Shown here piece by piece: positions 1-11,708 of a stretch of 64,000 bases of DNA. The notes under the pieces were generated by a model, which did no database searches, was not told the DNA's origin, and saw only the letters and a program-made list of their open reading frames with translations. This DNA comes from Oikopleura dioica (taxonomy: Eukaryota; Chordata; Appendicularia; Copelata; Oikopleuridae): NCBI GenBank assembly GCA_907165135.1, contig OU015567.1, positions 14,017,001 to 14,081,000 of the forward strand. The letters are read 5' to 3'. The position numbers and the translations under genes are program-made. Within the stretch, counting starts at the first letter, position 1. Each line of letters opens with the position of its first letter.

Positions 1-184
1 TGACATGACATTAATAAGAATAAATTTTTCGCCTTAGAAGCGATTTTTCGACGACAAAAAGTGTCTAAAAGATAAGATTAAATGAGGACACATTTGGACA
101 CCACCTCATTTACATGATAAAAGCTGAAATTAGATGTCATGTATAAAAAGTCCTTGAAGCACAGTTTATTTTCAAGTTTGCGGA

Positions 185-636
185 ATGAGATTTAGAGAGC
201 TCTTTCTTTTTCATGAATTTAAAAGGTTTCCAAGTCTTTCAGAAAGCTTGAAAAACGAGAATTTAATAAAAGCATATCATCGAAAAGTGGCTAAGAACCT
301 CAGCTTCTCTCCGGTAAATAAGATCAAAATCATCCTTGCAGTTGAGTAATTTTTAAGCTTCGAATCATCCGACAGCTGAGCTTCTTCCGTTCCTTACGTT
401 CTCTTATTTTTACGTTTTCATTATTCGGTTTCGTCGAATATTTTTCGTCACAGTTGACTATCTGGCAGACAAATAGGGTCCACGATGTTTTGAGTCTTGT
501 TGGAGCAGTTGGCTATCTCAGCCTAACTTATTCTTTGGACTCGTACTATTCAACACTTGATTGTGCCGCGAAGGAGATTCTGCCCTGGAAGTGTCCTAGC
601 GATACGAACAATGAACAGAGTCGATGCTCTTTGTAA
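185..636 (+). CDS. small single-pass membrane protein, unrecognised
   Basis: Two exons can be joined in frame. Exon 1 runs from an ATG at 185 to 313, an intron (GT at 314, CAG ending at 453) follows, and exon 2 runs to TAA at 634-636. The product is about 103 residues. It has a basic N-terminal half (FKRFPSLSES, YHRKVAKN), one hydrophobic stretch (VLSLVGAVGYLSLTYS) and a C-terminal part with three cysteines, two of them in KC and RC pairs near the end. A basic start, one membrane segment and a short Cys-bearing tail would suit a mitochondrial inner-membrane subunit or a small ER protein, but I recognise no family. Codon quality is moderate and the exon join is inferred from phase alone. Confidence 0.42.
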
Positions 637-2729
637 GAATAACCGAGATATAACTAGAGTAAATCACTAATAAATCGATTTTTCTGGGCTTAGTAGGGTG
701 GGCATATAATACAGTTTCGGAAAGTCCAGGAGCTGCGGATCATTGTGTCTTCGGTGGTACCTTAATGCCCTCAGGGTGCAAGATCACCCCCTAATATCAA
801 AAGTCGAAATGATCCCTAGCTCCTGGGCTTTCAAAAACTGTATAATACCCGTATGTGCCTACCGTACTATGCCCAGAAAAATGTCGAAATATTAGAGATT
901 TCCCCTTAGATACAATCGAGATGATCATGGGATTTTTCAGGTCGAAAGCTCTTTATGGTCACATGCTCAAGAAAAATGAATTTAAAAATTTTGTTTTGGC
1001 TTTAAAAATATTTTAAATATTAATGATGTCACTTAAAACATGTCAAATTATATTCTGAAATTTACGTTTTAGGCCCGAAATCCCCTATTGTTGATAACAC
1101 TTGTTTCGCTCAACTACAACATTTTTTATGAATTTTTTCGTGGAAAAATGAAATACAATTCACGCATTTTTAAAGCCGAAAAGACTGTCCATCGCTCCAG
1201 TTCAATGAATTTGACGATTTCTTTCCGCCTTTTCAACTGTTAAAAGGACACGGTCTTGATGTTAGTTTATCTCAGGTACTCTAAGACAACTCAGAAAATA
1301 AGCACGATCGTAAGAAAATCAATCTTTCCATAAGAGTAGGCACTTTTTCGCACTTGATCGTTAATTTCGCTCGACCATTGAACATCCCTTTTTTCAAGAT
1401 AAACGGAGAACGTTGTAGTGCAACGACTATAAAGCTTAGAGGCTAAACATTATCTGCTTCCCCTCGATCGGAATTCGTATCATTCGGTATCAACGTGCAC
1501 TTTCACGTGCTCCCCTTATCGCCCTGTTGCTAATAAGCTAATTCTTCGGGCAAAATTGTGCAAACTAGACAAATTAATCCGAATAACACCAATTTTTATT
1601 TTCGTTCAAGTTGAAATGAAATGTTGTTTTTTCAACGAAAACGGCGACCTTGACGAACTTCGACGTACTACCCAACAAACGTCATAAAGTTTGGTATCTC
1701 TCTATGCTGTATTTGACCTGTTGTATTGTTCAGCGAAGTAAACCACATAATTTTTGGGTAACCAAAAACTCTACTCAGCTGAAGTGTCTTCATCAATTAG
1801 CTGACAGCATGTAAATAGGACATTTAAAGGACATAACATCGTGTTGCGGGCACGTTGCATGATGCAACATGATTCCTCAACGATCGACATACCGCTTTCC
1901 CAGACCAAGTAAATTGACCTAATGCCACCTTGGCAATGTGGTCCCGCCAAAATCCGATGACCCGGTCCGTCATCTAAAAAGACGATTTCGTTAACTCAGA
2001 GTTTTTACTAACCAAGATCCATTGTAAGAAAATGAGCGGCCGCTTATTTATGTCGTCCACTTCTTTGACCGTTTCGTCGATAATTTGGTCACCTCGAACT
2101 TTGTCTTTTCTGAAATACGATGCGACAACTCAACAGGCGGTTATGTTTACGATTCTCAAAATATGACGACGATTTGCCCTAAATTTGAACGCATTTGTTT
2201 TCATAAGAACAACTCAATTATGCTACGTTTTCGAATTTCACTAGAATTATTTTCAATTTGAAACTTTCAAATTGAAAGTGATAAAAATTTAAGAAAACCT
2301 AAAAGAACAAACTTTTTCCAACATTTTCTGAGGATTTTGCGAAGATTCCTTCTCATCAGCTGATTGAACACGAAAACGGATATGTAAGTAATATTTTTCA
2401 TAAGATAGAATAATTAAAGTAATATTTTCTATTAAAATGATTATTCTATAATGTAAATCAGCTGCTTATTTTAGATATCTTGGACTGCTGAAAGCCTAAG
2501 GCACAGTTATTTACTTCCTGTTTACAATATGGCCCATATTATTGAGATATTGAGTTGAGGGAGGTATATTGAGATAAGTTATCTGAGATAACGATATCAA
2601 TGATATCATATCATCGCTACGAAACCTTTTTAGAATCATCTTGACCAGATAGATAAGTACGATAATAGCACGATATAGATTGTTGATACAGTAGATCTGC
2701 CCGAGAGGATTCTAAAAAGGTGCGGTTTG
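637..2729. other. gene-free stretch with one hairpin element
   Basis: No convincing coding exon on either strand. It holds the inverted-repeat element at 675-887 (listed separately), small perfect hairpins such as the one near 2250-2277, and AT-rich sequence leading to the receptor-like gene. Confidence 0.5.
675..887. mobile_element. hairpin MITE (long terminal inverted repeat)
   Basis: The two ends are imperfect inverted repeats of about 65 bases around a short spacer. Left arm words such as TTTTTCTGGGC, TAATACAG and CCAGGAGCT return in reverse complement on the right in the same order (AGCTCCTGG, CTGTATAATA, GCCCAGAAAAA). There is no coding capacity, so this is a non-autonomous foldback or MITE. 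AAAT lies outside both ends and could be a short target duplication, but this is weak. Confidence 0.6.
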
Positions 2730-4701
2730 ATGGGGTTAGCTTATCATTCGCTCGAGCTTTATCGAATTAATGGAAGTAAAGACAAACTCTACCTCAGCAC
2801 TGACGATCTTTTCGGCGAATACTTGGCAGTTGTCTTAGAGCAGAAACTTCCACGTTCAAACTCGAACTCCAAGTTCTCAGAAGAGGCCGACTCAGATTTT
2901 CCTTTTCTGACAGATCATCATCATCACAACTACACGCAGTTACTTGGTTTTTCCGAGATCGAAACAACAAAGCGATTTTTCAAGTATACAAAGAAGTTAA
3001 TACTCTGACTAAAAAAATTAAGCATAACACGATACATATCTCTACGAAACAAGAAAACCGGATCTTTCTTGCCCTTCAAAATATGGTCTTTCGCTGCGAT
3101 GACCAGTATCGCCATGCTCTCAGGAGTGTTCCTCCTAGTGTTTATTGGAAAACTGCGAGGAATGAGAAACAACGTAAATGTCCTTGAATGGAACATTCTC
3201 ATTGCAGCGATGATTTATCAATGCTTGCCCTTCGTTCACAACGGCGACCATTCCACTGCAATTTACTCGTTCTTGCTTCAACTGGAAAACTACACCAAGA
3301 TTCTATTCCGCATTTTAATGGCACTTCGAATATTTTATTTCATCTCAGCAATCAATTCTTATACGGTAAGAAAAACAAGGATTACTTTAAGGGAACTACC
3401 TTCGATTTCCAAAATTGACGAAGTTGCGGAAATCGAAGGTAGTACCCTTAATCAAGAAAATTAAGGATTTCCAATCTCGATTTCACTACCAAAAAATGCT
3501 ACGAAATCTGGTTTTTATTATTTGGTTTGGCTATGCTATTTCGATTTTATATCATTGGAACTTACCACCGGAAAACGACCCGATCGACGATTCGTTTTAT
3601 ACTGAACACAGGAATTTCGAGTCGACTCGAGAGAAACTGTTCTCCTCCTTCCTTGTCTTTGTGGTTATACGCGGGTACTTCGCTATTCAACAAACTCGAA
3701 AGCTGTCGCCAAAAGATCGACCAAGAACCTCAAACATGATTCTCCTCCGTACAACGGAAAATATGCTCTTATTGGCCGGAGGTCATTATATTCTTGTAAC
3801 GGTGAGCATTTCCTTCCATCTTGTTGAATTTAATCATGCTTAGGTTGCGCCTTTCAAACTTTCCTGCGAAAACATGATGGTGAAAATCAAGTGCCCATAT
3901 TTGTGCTCCCTGCAGTCTTTCAGGAAAGGAGCTATTCGTGAGACCGGTAGTAGAGCTGTTGTAGGGGCTCATTTCCTCGTCGGAATTCTTTGATGGGAAA
4001 TTAAAGAATTATTATTACTTGAAATACGTCTAAAGGGGGTGAGGTTGTTGAAAACCAAAATAGCGTGAAAACACTTATTTTTGACAGGATGTTAAGGGTG
4101 CATCAGACGCACTGCTTCCCCTTAATTTAAAGTAGAAAGATCTTGTAGCTCGTTAAAGAAATGATGTTGATTCGATGTTTGACAATCTGCAGGGCGCTTT
4201 CATCGCATATTTTTCTTCTATTCGCCGCATCGGGAATATATACGTTTGGGTAATTAACCAAAAGTTTATTGAAGAAAATTCTTGTTTTTAGTTCTTCAAT
4301 TATTTTCATGTGTGCAACGGGTCATTAGTCCTTTTTGCAACAAGAGTTCTTCGGGATCAACAAATTTGGAAAGCTTGAATTCGCAGCTTAGTTACTGGGA
4401 TCGCCGTCGACTTGACGACATTTTCGACAATGGAAAGACTGTTGCGTATGTCGATGTAAGCGAAGAAAGAAAAGAAGAAATGAGAAACATCATCGAAGTC
4501 ATTTCAGCAAGCGACAAGCAACGTGCACTGCGGATAATGACTCTTTTGGAAATCATCGACGAGAAACTTCAACGCCACATCAAAGTGCAAATTGAGAAGA
4601 AAGAAACGCTCGACAGGGAAATCGAAGGAGAAGAAGAAACAACCTTCTCAAACCTCTCTTCTCTGCGACATCGACCTATCATCCCTTTTGTTGAACAATA
4701 A
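2730..4701 (+). CDS. seven-helix receptor-like membrane protein
   Basis: The gene is rebuilt from several exons. Exon 1 starts at ATG 2730 and carries an acidic, His-rich extracellular-type segment. An intron of 39 nt (2984-3022) joins in phase to a long hydrophobic exon with helices such as AAMTSIAMLSGVFLLVF, ILIAAMIYQCLPF and LFRILMALRIFYF. The intron at 3366-3465 contains a miniature transposon. The next exon adds helices NLVFIIWFGYAISIL, SFLVFVVIRGYF and NMLLLAGGHYILVTV. A 42-nt intron (3802-3843) follows. A further helix (SSHIFLLFAASG) probably sits at 4148-4247, and a charged cytoplasmic tail ends at TAA 4699-4701. The total suggests six or seven helices with a helical tail, like a GPCR, but I see no DRY or NPxxY motif. 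Exon joins between 3950 and 4330 are uncertain. Confidence 0.55.
3387..3451. mobile_element. 57-bp TTAA-flanked miniature inverted-repeat element
   Basis: TTAA stands at 3387-3390 and 3448-3451. Between them are 57 bases whose 20-base ends (gggaactaccttcgatttcc and its partner at 3428-3447) are inverted copies with one mismatch. The TTAA duplication and a GGG/CCC terminus resemble piggyBac-type elements. It sits wholly inside an intron of the receptor-like gene. Confidence 0.75.
4092..4125. mobile_element. possible TTAA-flanked mini-element remnant
   Basis: TTAAGGG at the left and CCCTTAA at the right enclose about 26 bases with a GTGC/GCAC inner pairing. The layout is like the element at 3387-3451, but the inverted repeat is only a few bases. 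It may be an excision remnant or chance. Confidence 0.3.
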
Positions 4702-4976
4702 ATCACCCTCCTCTTCGATAACATTATAAATATTTATATATAGTACAGTTATTTTTGGATGTTAAAATGAAGACTTCCTACCTGTATTTGAAACGGTTAA
4801 TTCAAATTTTGAGTTTCTGAAGAATGTGAGTAAAGAAATTCTAGATAAAATCTCCAACGAGCTCTGTCTTCTCCGCGCGATGATTGGCTGTGAGAAAAGA
4901 GATCTGACTATTCCGCGGATGAATTTTACGAACTCTCGCTTTTTTGCCAGTAAATAAACCATACTTACCCGAGAAT

Positions 4977-5572
4977 ATGTCGGAGAAAAATAATGAGAAT
5001 GCAGAAAGTGCTGTAGAACCACGAAGATCATCAAGGAGAAAAGTCCCAGTAAAAACTTATCAACCTACAGGAGATTATACTGTAAGTCTTGATTAAAATC
5101 TGGCTGATTTTATTTATCAATTATTCTTTTAGGATGTGGCAATGCGAGTGACTGCGAAGGCAACAAAAAAGTGAGTTCTAAGAATAAGATCGGATATTTA
5201 AAATCTCCAAAGGAAAAAGAGCGAGTCACTGGAGGATATCTACACGCAGAAATCGGTGAAATCGCCCGTTATAGCGAGTAAAGCCCTGGCTACTATCACG
5301 GAGAAGGACTCGCCAGATCCGTTTTCGAAGCTGAAAAGAAAACGATTGATGGTGTTTCCAACGGATCCTTCACATAGAAAAGTAAGAGCAGATCATTTTT
5401 TATTTCGGTTTTTATTGAATTATTTTAGCCAAGAAAGCGAAAGCTGACAGAATCAATCAAACGCGCGGCGAAGATTCGAAAAGTCTCTTTGGAAAACGAC
5501 AAGGATAAAATTTTGAAAGAAAAACTCGAGCAGCTGGAAAAGGACCTCGGAGATATCGAAGAAACTAACTAG
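4977..5572 (+). CDS. small basic nuclear-type protein
   Basis: Four exons join cleanly in phase with GT-AG introns (donors after GDYT, after ATKK and after SHRK). The start is the ATG at 4977 and the stop is TAG 5570-5572, giving roughly 140 residues. The N-terminal part contains a Ser/Arg motif (EPRRSSRRKVPVKTYQP). The middle is rich in Lys, Ser and Pro with LKRKRL. The C-terminal part has a bipartite basic stretch (PRKRKL) followed by an acidic amphipathic helix (KILKEKLEQLEKDLGD). Nuclear localisation is likely. The RRSSRRK-plus-P pattern recalls short chromatin-associated proteins, but I cannot name a family. Confidence 0.65.
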
Positions 5573-5879
5573 ACAGTCTCTTCAGTCTTCAACAAACTCC
5601 CACTTTACCACAGTCAAAACTGCCACTTTTCACTTTCACAAATTTATCACCTTCAATTACAATTTTCTAAACACATTTATTTTCTGTCTTCGTCGAAAGG
5701 ATAGTCGAATAGATGGAAGGGAAAGGGGTTGAGCAATAACTTATTTCTAATTCGGATATCAATTGTAATTTATTTTTCTTTTGAAGCACTCTTAGTTCGC
5801 GAGGCAGCCCGCGACGAGATTAGATGCCCGGGATAAATCGGCTTTCGGCAACGAGGATCGGAAGTTCAATCTTCATTCC
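5573..5879. other. intergenic, probable 3' ends
   Basis: Short spacer between the small basic gene and the possible minus-strand gene. A minus-strand AATAAA is present near 5769-5775. Nothing else is seen. Confidence 0.4.
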
Positions 5880-6330
5880 TCAGTCAACAATTTCGATTAT
5901 TTCAGTAGCAGGGCTCTCGATTGCCATCACCATTTCTATGAACTCCTTCCGGACCTCATCATTGAGGCCCTTTAAATTCTTGTAGCGCTTGACTTTCAGC
6001 AACACCTCTTTATCCTTGCGTAAGCGAATGAGATCATAACAACAGGAAAGAATTTCATTTCGTGCACTCGCGAAAGTTATTGCTTTTTTTCTTCATTAAA
6101 AAAACAGTTGGTGAATTTCACAAGCTTTTTTTCGTCACTCAAAAATGGTGTTCCGGCAATTATAAAGCTTCAGCAGAAACATCCGCCAAGGGAACTTCCT
6201 TATTTGGGCGCGGCACCTTTTCCACGTACTGGTACCATGAATTGATTTCGGATATCCTCATCGAGGCACTTGAAGCTTGTACCAGTTGGTAGTTGACTTT
6301 CCGTGGTACCTCTCATCTTTCGAATCAGCA
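5880..6330 (-). CDS. possible small minus-strand gene, incomplete model
   Basis: Two coding-like minus-strand stretches are visible. The downstream one (about 5880-6080) reads into a charged helical sequence containing [20 protein letters not shown] and ends in a TGA complemented at 5880-5882. The upstream one (about 6150-6320) contains [19 protein letters not shown] and runs on to [10 protein letters not shown] could not find a splice that joins the two in frame, so a non-canonical intron, a missing base, or two unrelated stretches are all possible. A minus-strand AATAAA lies near 5770. It is divergent from xanthine dehydrogenase. No family recognised. Confidence 0.35.
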
Positions 6331-6470
6331 AACGAAAGCAAATGCAGAAATTCATATTATTTCCGGCCATTGTTTATCAAACAGTAAAGTTGAATTTAGC
6401 ACCAGCTCAAGGTTGCGAGAAACAAAAAAATATAATCGTTTTTCAAATACGGTATTTACGACGAGTAAGC

Positions 6471-9400
6471 ATGGGAGCTTGCAAAGAAGGTTCCCTTCTA
6501 TTTTTTGTTAATGGAAAGAAAGTCGAGGATGCAAAAGTCGACCCAGAGGAAACGCTGCTTTATTACTTGAGAAATTCATTGAAACTATGCGGGACGAAGG
6601 TAAATTTCTAAAGAAGAATGATAGCCCGCGTTCAAACTTTATCGGCCAAAATTAGAACCTTGTAGCCCGGTATTTATGCTAAAAATCATTAGCTCGGTTG
6701 TGGTGAAGGAGGCTGCGGAGCATGTACTGTTATGGTTTCGCACTACAAAGATGGCAAAGTCATCCATCGTGCTGTTAACGCTTGCTTAGCTCCTATAATG
6801 AGTGTCCACTTGTGCGCAGTAACAACGATTGAAGGTAAGATGATCTTGCTTTTCGTCCCTCACTCTGCTCAGGAATCGGGTCGACAAAAACCAAGCTCCA
6901 CAAAGTCCAAAAGGTGCTGGTTGAAAACCATGGAAGCCAGTGTGGCTTTTGCACACCCGGAATTGTTATGTCGATGTACACTTTGCTTAGAAACAACCCG
7001 ATTCCAACTGAGTATATGATCGAACGAGCGCTCCAGGGTAACCTTTGTCGATGCACTGGCTACAGACCTATTCTACAAGGATTCAAAATGTTCACTGCTG
7101 AAGGAAATGTCCACGATGACATCAACAAAAAGTCAGTTCCAGATGCTTGTGCTCTTGGGGACGATTGCTGTAAGAATAAGAAAAATGAAGAAAATTCAAC
7201 CGTTCCTGTCATTCCTCAAAAATCTGCTTACACTCCCGACGATGCTTCTCAAGAGCCAATATTTCCACCAGAGCTAAAATCCAAGAATTTCCGAGCACCA
7301 CTAATTCTAAGCGGACCGAGAGCTACATGGTTCCGTCCAAACTCTCTGATTGACTTCCTCAAGCTCAGAATGGACCATCCAGAATCAAAAGTGATCACTG
7401 GCAACACTGAATGTGGCGTTGAAACCAAGTTCGGAGGGAGATTCTATCCCAAATTGATCTCACCCGTCGCCGTTCCAGAGCTAAACCAGATAACCATCAC
7501 TGAATCGAGGATCATTGCTGGTGCAAATGCAACTCTCAACGAAATAGATGCCGAACTCAGGGCCTTTAGAAAGGAAAAGCCGAGTGCAAAGAACCAAGTT
7601 GCCGACGCAATGATAGAAGTAAACTTATTTGAGTACTAATTTGAATATAAAATTTTTCTTTTCAGATTTTTCAATGGTTCGCTGGTGATCAAATTCGAAA
7701 TGTTTCCGCAATTGGAGGAAACTTGATGACTGCCAGTCCGATCTCCGATTTGACACCTATCCTTATGACTGCGGGAGCCACGGCGAAATTTGCCAAATTC
7801 AATAACTCTGATGTGCCGGAGACAAAATGCGTACCAATCGATGCATCATTTTTTACGGGATACAGAAAGACGGTCATGCCAGAGACATCTGCCCTTTTAG
7901 AAATCTCCATCCCTCACAACTCCGAAAACGGTTTCGTCAGGGCTTACAAGCAATCGAAAAGAAAGGAGGACGATATTGCAATCGTGAATGCAGCATTTTT
8001 GGTCGATTTTCAGTCCAAAAGCTTGAATATCAAAACCTTCCGCGCTTCATATGGAGGTGTTGGCCCAACAACAAGACTTGCAAAGAGTGCTGATAAGTTT
8101 ATCGGAGCAGAATGGAATGAAAAACTCCTGGCTGAGATGAGCGCCGCACTAGAAAATGAATTTGACCTGCCCGCCAACTGTCCTGGTGGCTTCGTAGCGT
8201 ATCGAAAATGCTTAGTAACATCGTTTTTCTTCAAATTCTTTTTGACGGTGCAGCAGGAACTTTCGAAAGAAGGTTTTTGTGATCCGAACGAGAATTCCGA
8301 TGTTACGGATCTTGATCGTGAACCATTCGAAAGTATCCAATGTGCCGACGTTCAAACTACTGATGCTGTTGGTCAGTCTATAAAGATCATTTCTGGAGGC
8401 AAGCAATGTACTGGCGAGGCTGTCTATCTCGATGATATGCGAAAACTTGATGGGGAGCTTTATTTTGGTCCTGTTTTGTCGCAGCGCGCACATGCAAAGA
8501 TCAAGAGTGTAGACTTTTCTGCTGCTGAAGCTGTTGAAGGCGTCGCTGGTCATGTTTGGTGGAAAGATGTGAAGGGAGACAACAAAATCAACGACGAGGA
8601 ATATTTTAGACAAGAGGTTGTTACTTCTTGTGGTCAAATTGTCGCGGGTATTCTCGCTGTCGATGAAAAGATCGCAAGGCGAGCCGCCAAGCTTGTCAAG
8701 ATTGAGTATGAAGACATTTCTCCAGTCATTGTCACCATCGAAGATGCGATCAAATACGAGAGTTATCTGCCCAACGCTCCTCGTCTTCGACATGACCGTG
8801 GTGACCCTGACAAGGCTTTTGAAGAAGCAGAGCACAAAATTGAATCAACTATGCGAGTGGGCGGCCAGTTGCATTTCTACTTGGAGACGCAAGCCAGCTA
8901 CTGTATTCCGATGGACAACTCCGACGAGTTTCATATTTACTCTAGCTGCCAAAATGTTGCCGAAGGTCAGCGCTCTGCAGCGCATGCTCTTGGCGTGCCA
9001 ATGAATCATATCAACTTCGCCGTGAAACGTCTCGGCGGTGGTTTCGGAGGAAAAGAAAGTCGATTCCACATTCTCTCGAGCGCTGTCGCTGTTGCCGCGC
9101 AAAAATTCAATCGCCCTGTTCGATGCATGTTAGATCGTGACGAAGACATGATGTACACTGGTGGTCGACACGCCTTCTTGAGCAATTATAAAGTCGGTTT
9201 CGATAGCAGTGGCAAGATTTCATCTGTCTCAATTATGGGCTATCAAAATGCTGGATGCTCGACTGATCTTTCCATTGCTGTTCTTTCCTGCTTCATCGAC
9301 CGCAGCTTCAACTGCTATCACTTTCCAAACTTCCGAGTCGTTGGTCACTGCATGATGACAAACACGCCATCAAACACTGCTTTCCGAGGCTTTGGTGGAC

Positions 9401-10917
9401 CTCAGGGCATGCTCGTCGCCGAGGATATCATCAGCAAAGTCGCTGACTACCTGGAAATGCCAGTCGAAGAAGTTCGTCAAATCAACTTCCTCAAGCCTGG
9501 CGATCGACTTCCTTTCGGCGAAGACGATAAACAAATCCTCACAGATGAACATATCATCAAGGAACTTTACGAAAAGACCGATTCAACTTGGAACATTTCG
9601 AAGAAACGCGTGGCAAATGACGAGTTCAACAAAGCCAACAAGTATAAGAAACGAGGAGTTGCGCTTGTTCCCACCCAGTTCAATATAGCTTTCGCAGAGA
9701 AGAAATTCTTGAATCAAGGTGGCGCACTTGTACAGATTTATACAGGTAAATAAAGCCTTTCATCATAAAATATGAGAATCGAATCAAAGATGGAAGTGTG
9801 CTCGTCGCTCATGGAGGAGTTGAGATGGGGCAGGGTCTTTACACAAAGATGATCCAAATCGCTTCCAAGGAGCTTGATATTCCAGTCGAGAAGATTCACA
9901 CTCTTGAGACTTCATCAACGACAGTTCCAAATACTTCACCCACGGCAGCTTCATATTCGTCGGATATCAACGGCTGGGCAGTGAAGAAAGCTTGTGAAGA
10001 ACTTCGAGAGCGACTTTCGGTTACTAAAATGTAGAAAACACAGAGTTAACTTCTTTTTAGTCGATTCACAAGACCGATCCTTTCATCACCTGGGAGGAAA
10101 AAATCAAAAAGGCATACTTCCAGCGAATCAGTTTATCTGCTACTGCCTTCTGGAAGGCACCAAATATCACGTGGGATCCAGTCGCTCGAATCGGAAAACA
10201 CTCCGATTACTATTGCTACGGTGCCTGCGGAGCTGAAGTTGAAGTTGATTTGCTAACTGGAAATCATACTGTAAGTTATTTCAAAATAAATCAAGTCAAC
10301 AATGGTAAATTTATCATAACTTATGATTCATAAGATCCGAGACGTGGAAATCATGATGGACGTTGGAAGATCACTTAATCCCGCTATTGATATTGGACAA
10401 ATTGAAGGCGCTTTTATGCAGGTTAACATTAGATCATTGCCCATAAAAATTGTCGTTTAGGGGGTAGGTCTCATGACCATGGAAGAAGAACTGTACAGTC
10501 CAACGGGTCGGCTACTGACACGAGGTCCTGGTGCATACAAAATACCTGGATTCGCCGATATTCCTGCCAAACTGAAAGTTTCGCTCTACGACAAGTTCAG
10601 CAATCGCCATGGCCTCTACCATTCTAAGGTTACTCCGCAGCATTTGTTCGACATTTGACAATGATTTAGGGAGTTGGTGAACCACCATTGTTCATGGGAG
10701 CAGGTGTCTTCTATGCTATCCGAGATGCAATTCGACAAGTCAACACTGACAAACTCCTGGATTGGCACTCGCCCGCAACTGTCGAAAGAATTCGACTCTC
10801 TGTCGGCGATGCCTTGTCGTCTTCTGTATGGAATCATCTAAGTACTATCAATAATGTTATTTCTAGGCAAAATCAACAACTCCTGCTACTGATGACCCGT
10901 GGTGCGTTCGACGATAA
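6471..10917 (+). CDS. XDH: xanthine dehydrogenase/oxidase
   Basis: A full-length molybdo-flavoenzyme of about 1,330 residues that oxidises hypoxanthine and xanthine to urate, in the cytosol or peroxisome. Domains appear in the standard order. First is a plant-type [2Fe-2S] domain with CxxxxCxxC ([12 protein letters not shown]), then the second [2Fe-2S] domain ([19 protein letters not shown]), then the FAD domain ([13 protein letters not shown]) and the molybdopterin domains. The latter carry [23 protein letters not shown] and the catalytic glutamate in [11 protein letters not shown]. The C-terminus PWCVRR ends at TAA 10915-10917. Introns are short GT-AG, several with weak donors (GTTACT, GTTAAC). 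The residue matching bovine Thr1010 appears to be Ala ([13 protein letters not shown]). An aldehyde oxidase is less likely given FYLETQ and [15 protein letters not shown] poly(A) signal AATAAA follows near 10956. Confidence 0.95.
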
Positions 10918-10966
10918 ACTCGATAGTTTTATTGGCAGAATTGTCTTGTACAAAAAATAAAGGATC

Positions 10967-11359
10967 CTAAACAAGAATTTTTTCCGCCATAGCGTTCGTC
11001 AATTCTGGACACGCATCTGAAAACTGGCCGCCAAAGTCTTGAATCTTTTCTTGAGTAAACTGCGTTGAAATTTCTTGTGTGATATTTTGAAACGTCGAAT
11101 TAAACCATATCTCGATTTCTTCCCATTTTTCCTAGAAATTTTGTTTTCAGAAACATTTTTTCTTTGAATAAATTTATACCTGTAAGATAGTGTATTCTTC
11201 CCCAAGCTGAACATATTCTTCACTGAGTATATCAAGTTTCCCGGTGAGGTAGAAATTTTGTAAAACAAGGCCGCCGAATACTATTATTTGAAACATCTCA
11301 GAGCGAATTAAGCAGTACAGGTATTGAATTGGCTTCGTGATGAGATTAGTCCAAATCAT
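10967..11359 (-). CDS. small protein with one hydrophobic segment, unrecognised
   Basis: Two exons on the minus strand join in phase 0: exon 1 is 11180-11359 and exon 2 is 10967-11131, with a 48-nt GT-AG intron. The product is 114 residues. It has an N-terminal region with a membrane-type stretch (MFQIIVFGGLVLQNFYL) followed by an acidic helical region (EEYVQLGEEY, EIWFNSTFQNITQEIS). A CAG acceptor lies two bases before the ATG, so an upstream non-coding exon or a spliced-leader site is possible. It is convergent with xanthine dehydrogenase, with stops only 49 bases apart. No family recognised. Confidence 0.6.
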
Positions 11360-11708
11360 TCTGAATAGTTAGAGGTTGAAAGAAAAATTTATGAAGAGAA
11401 AAAGCAGGTTCACTTTTAACAATTCATTGTGGTTGAGAAGGACCATTCTGTCCTTCAACAACATAATTTTAGCTGTTCTAGAGAGATTTCGCTTGAGGAT
11501 GCAACATTTTTTCCAAAAAAGGGAAAGTTCTTCGCCTAACTAGAGCTGACTTCTCACACAGAGATTGAGACGATTCGGCTCCTACTTCTTTTATCAATTT
11601 TCTTCTTTTTCAGTTCCCAGAGAATCAATATTATTATTTCTCATCGTCCAGGAAAGGATTTCATTGGATAAAAATAAAAACCTCTATTTTTCATCGATTA
11701 GAAATTCG
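11360..11708. other. intergenic between divergent small genes
   Basis: No coding exon seen. The last 70 bases resemble the sequence just upstream of the second coiled-coil gene (shared CAGGAAAG-ATTTCATT), which marks the start of the duplicated unit. Confidence 0.4.

Noticed and set aside
3006..3011. In-frame TGA CTA in the receptor-like gene, like the stop-readthrough motif
   Set aside because: A 39-nt GT-AG intron (2984-3022) with a branch-like CTGAC removes the stop and keeps the frame, so splicing is the simpler explanation.
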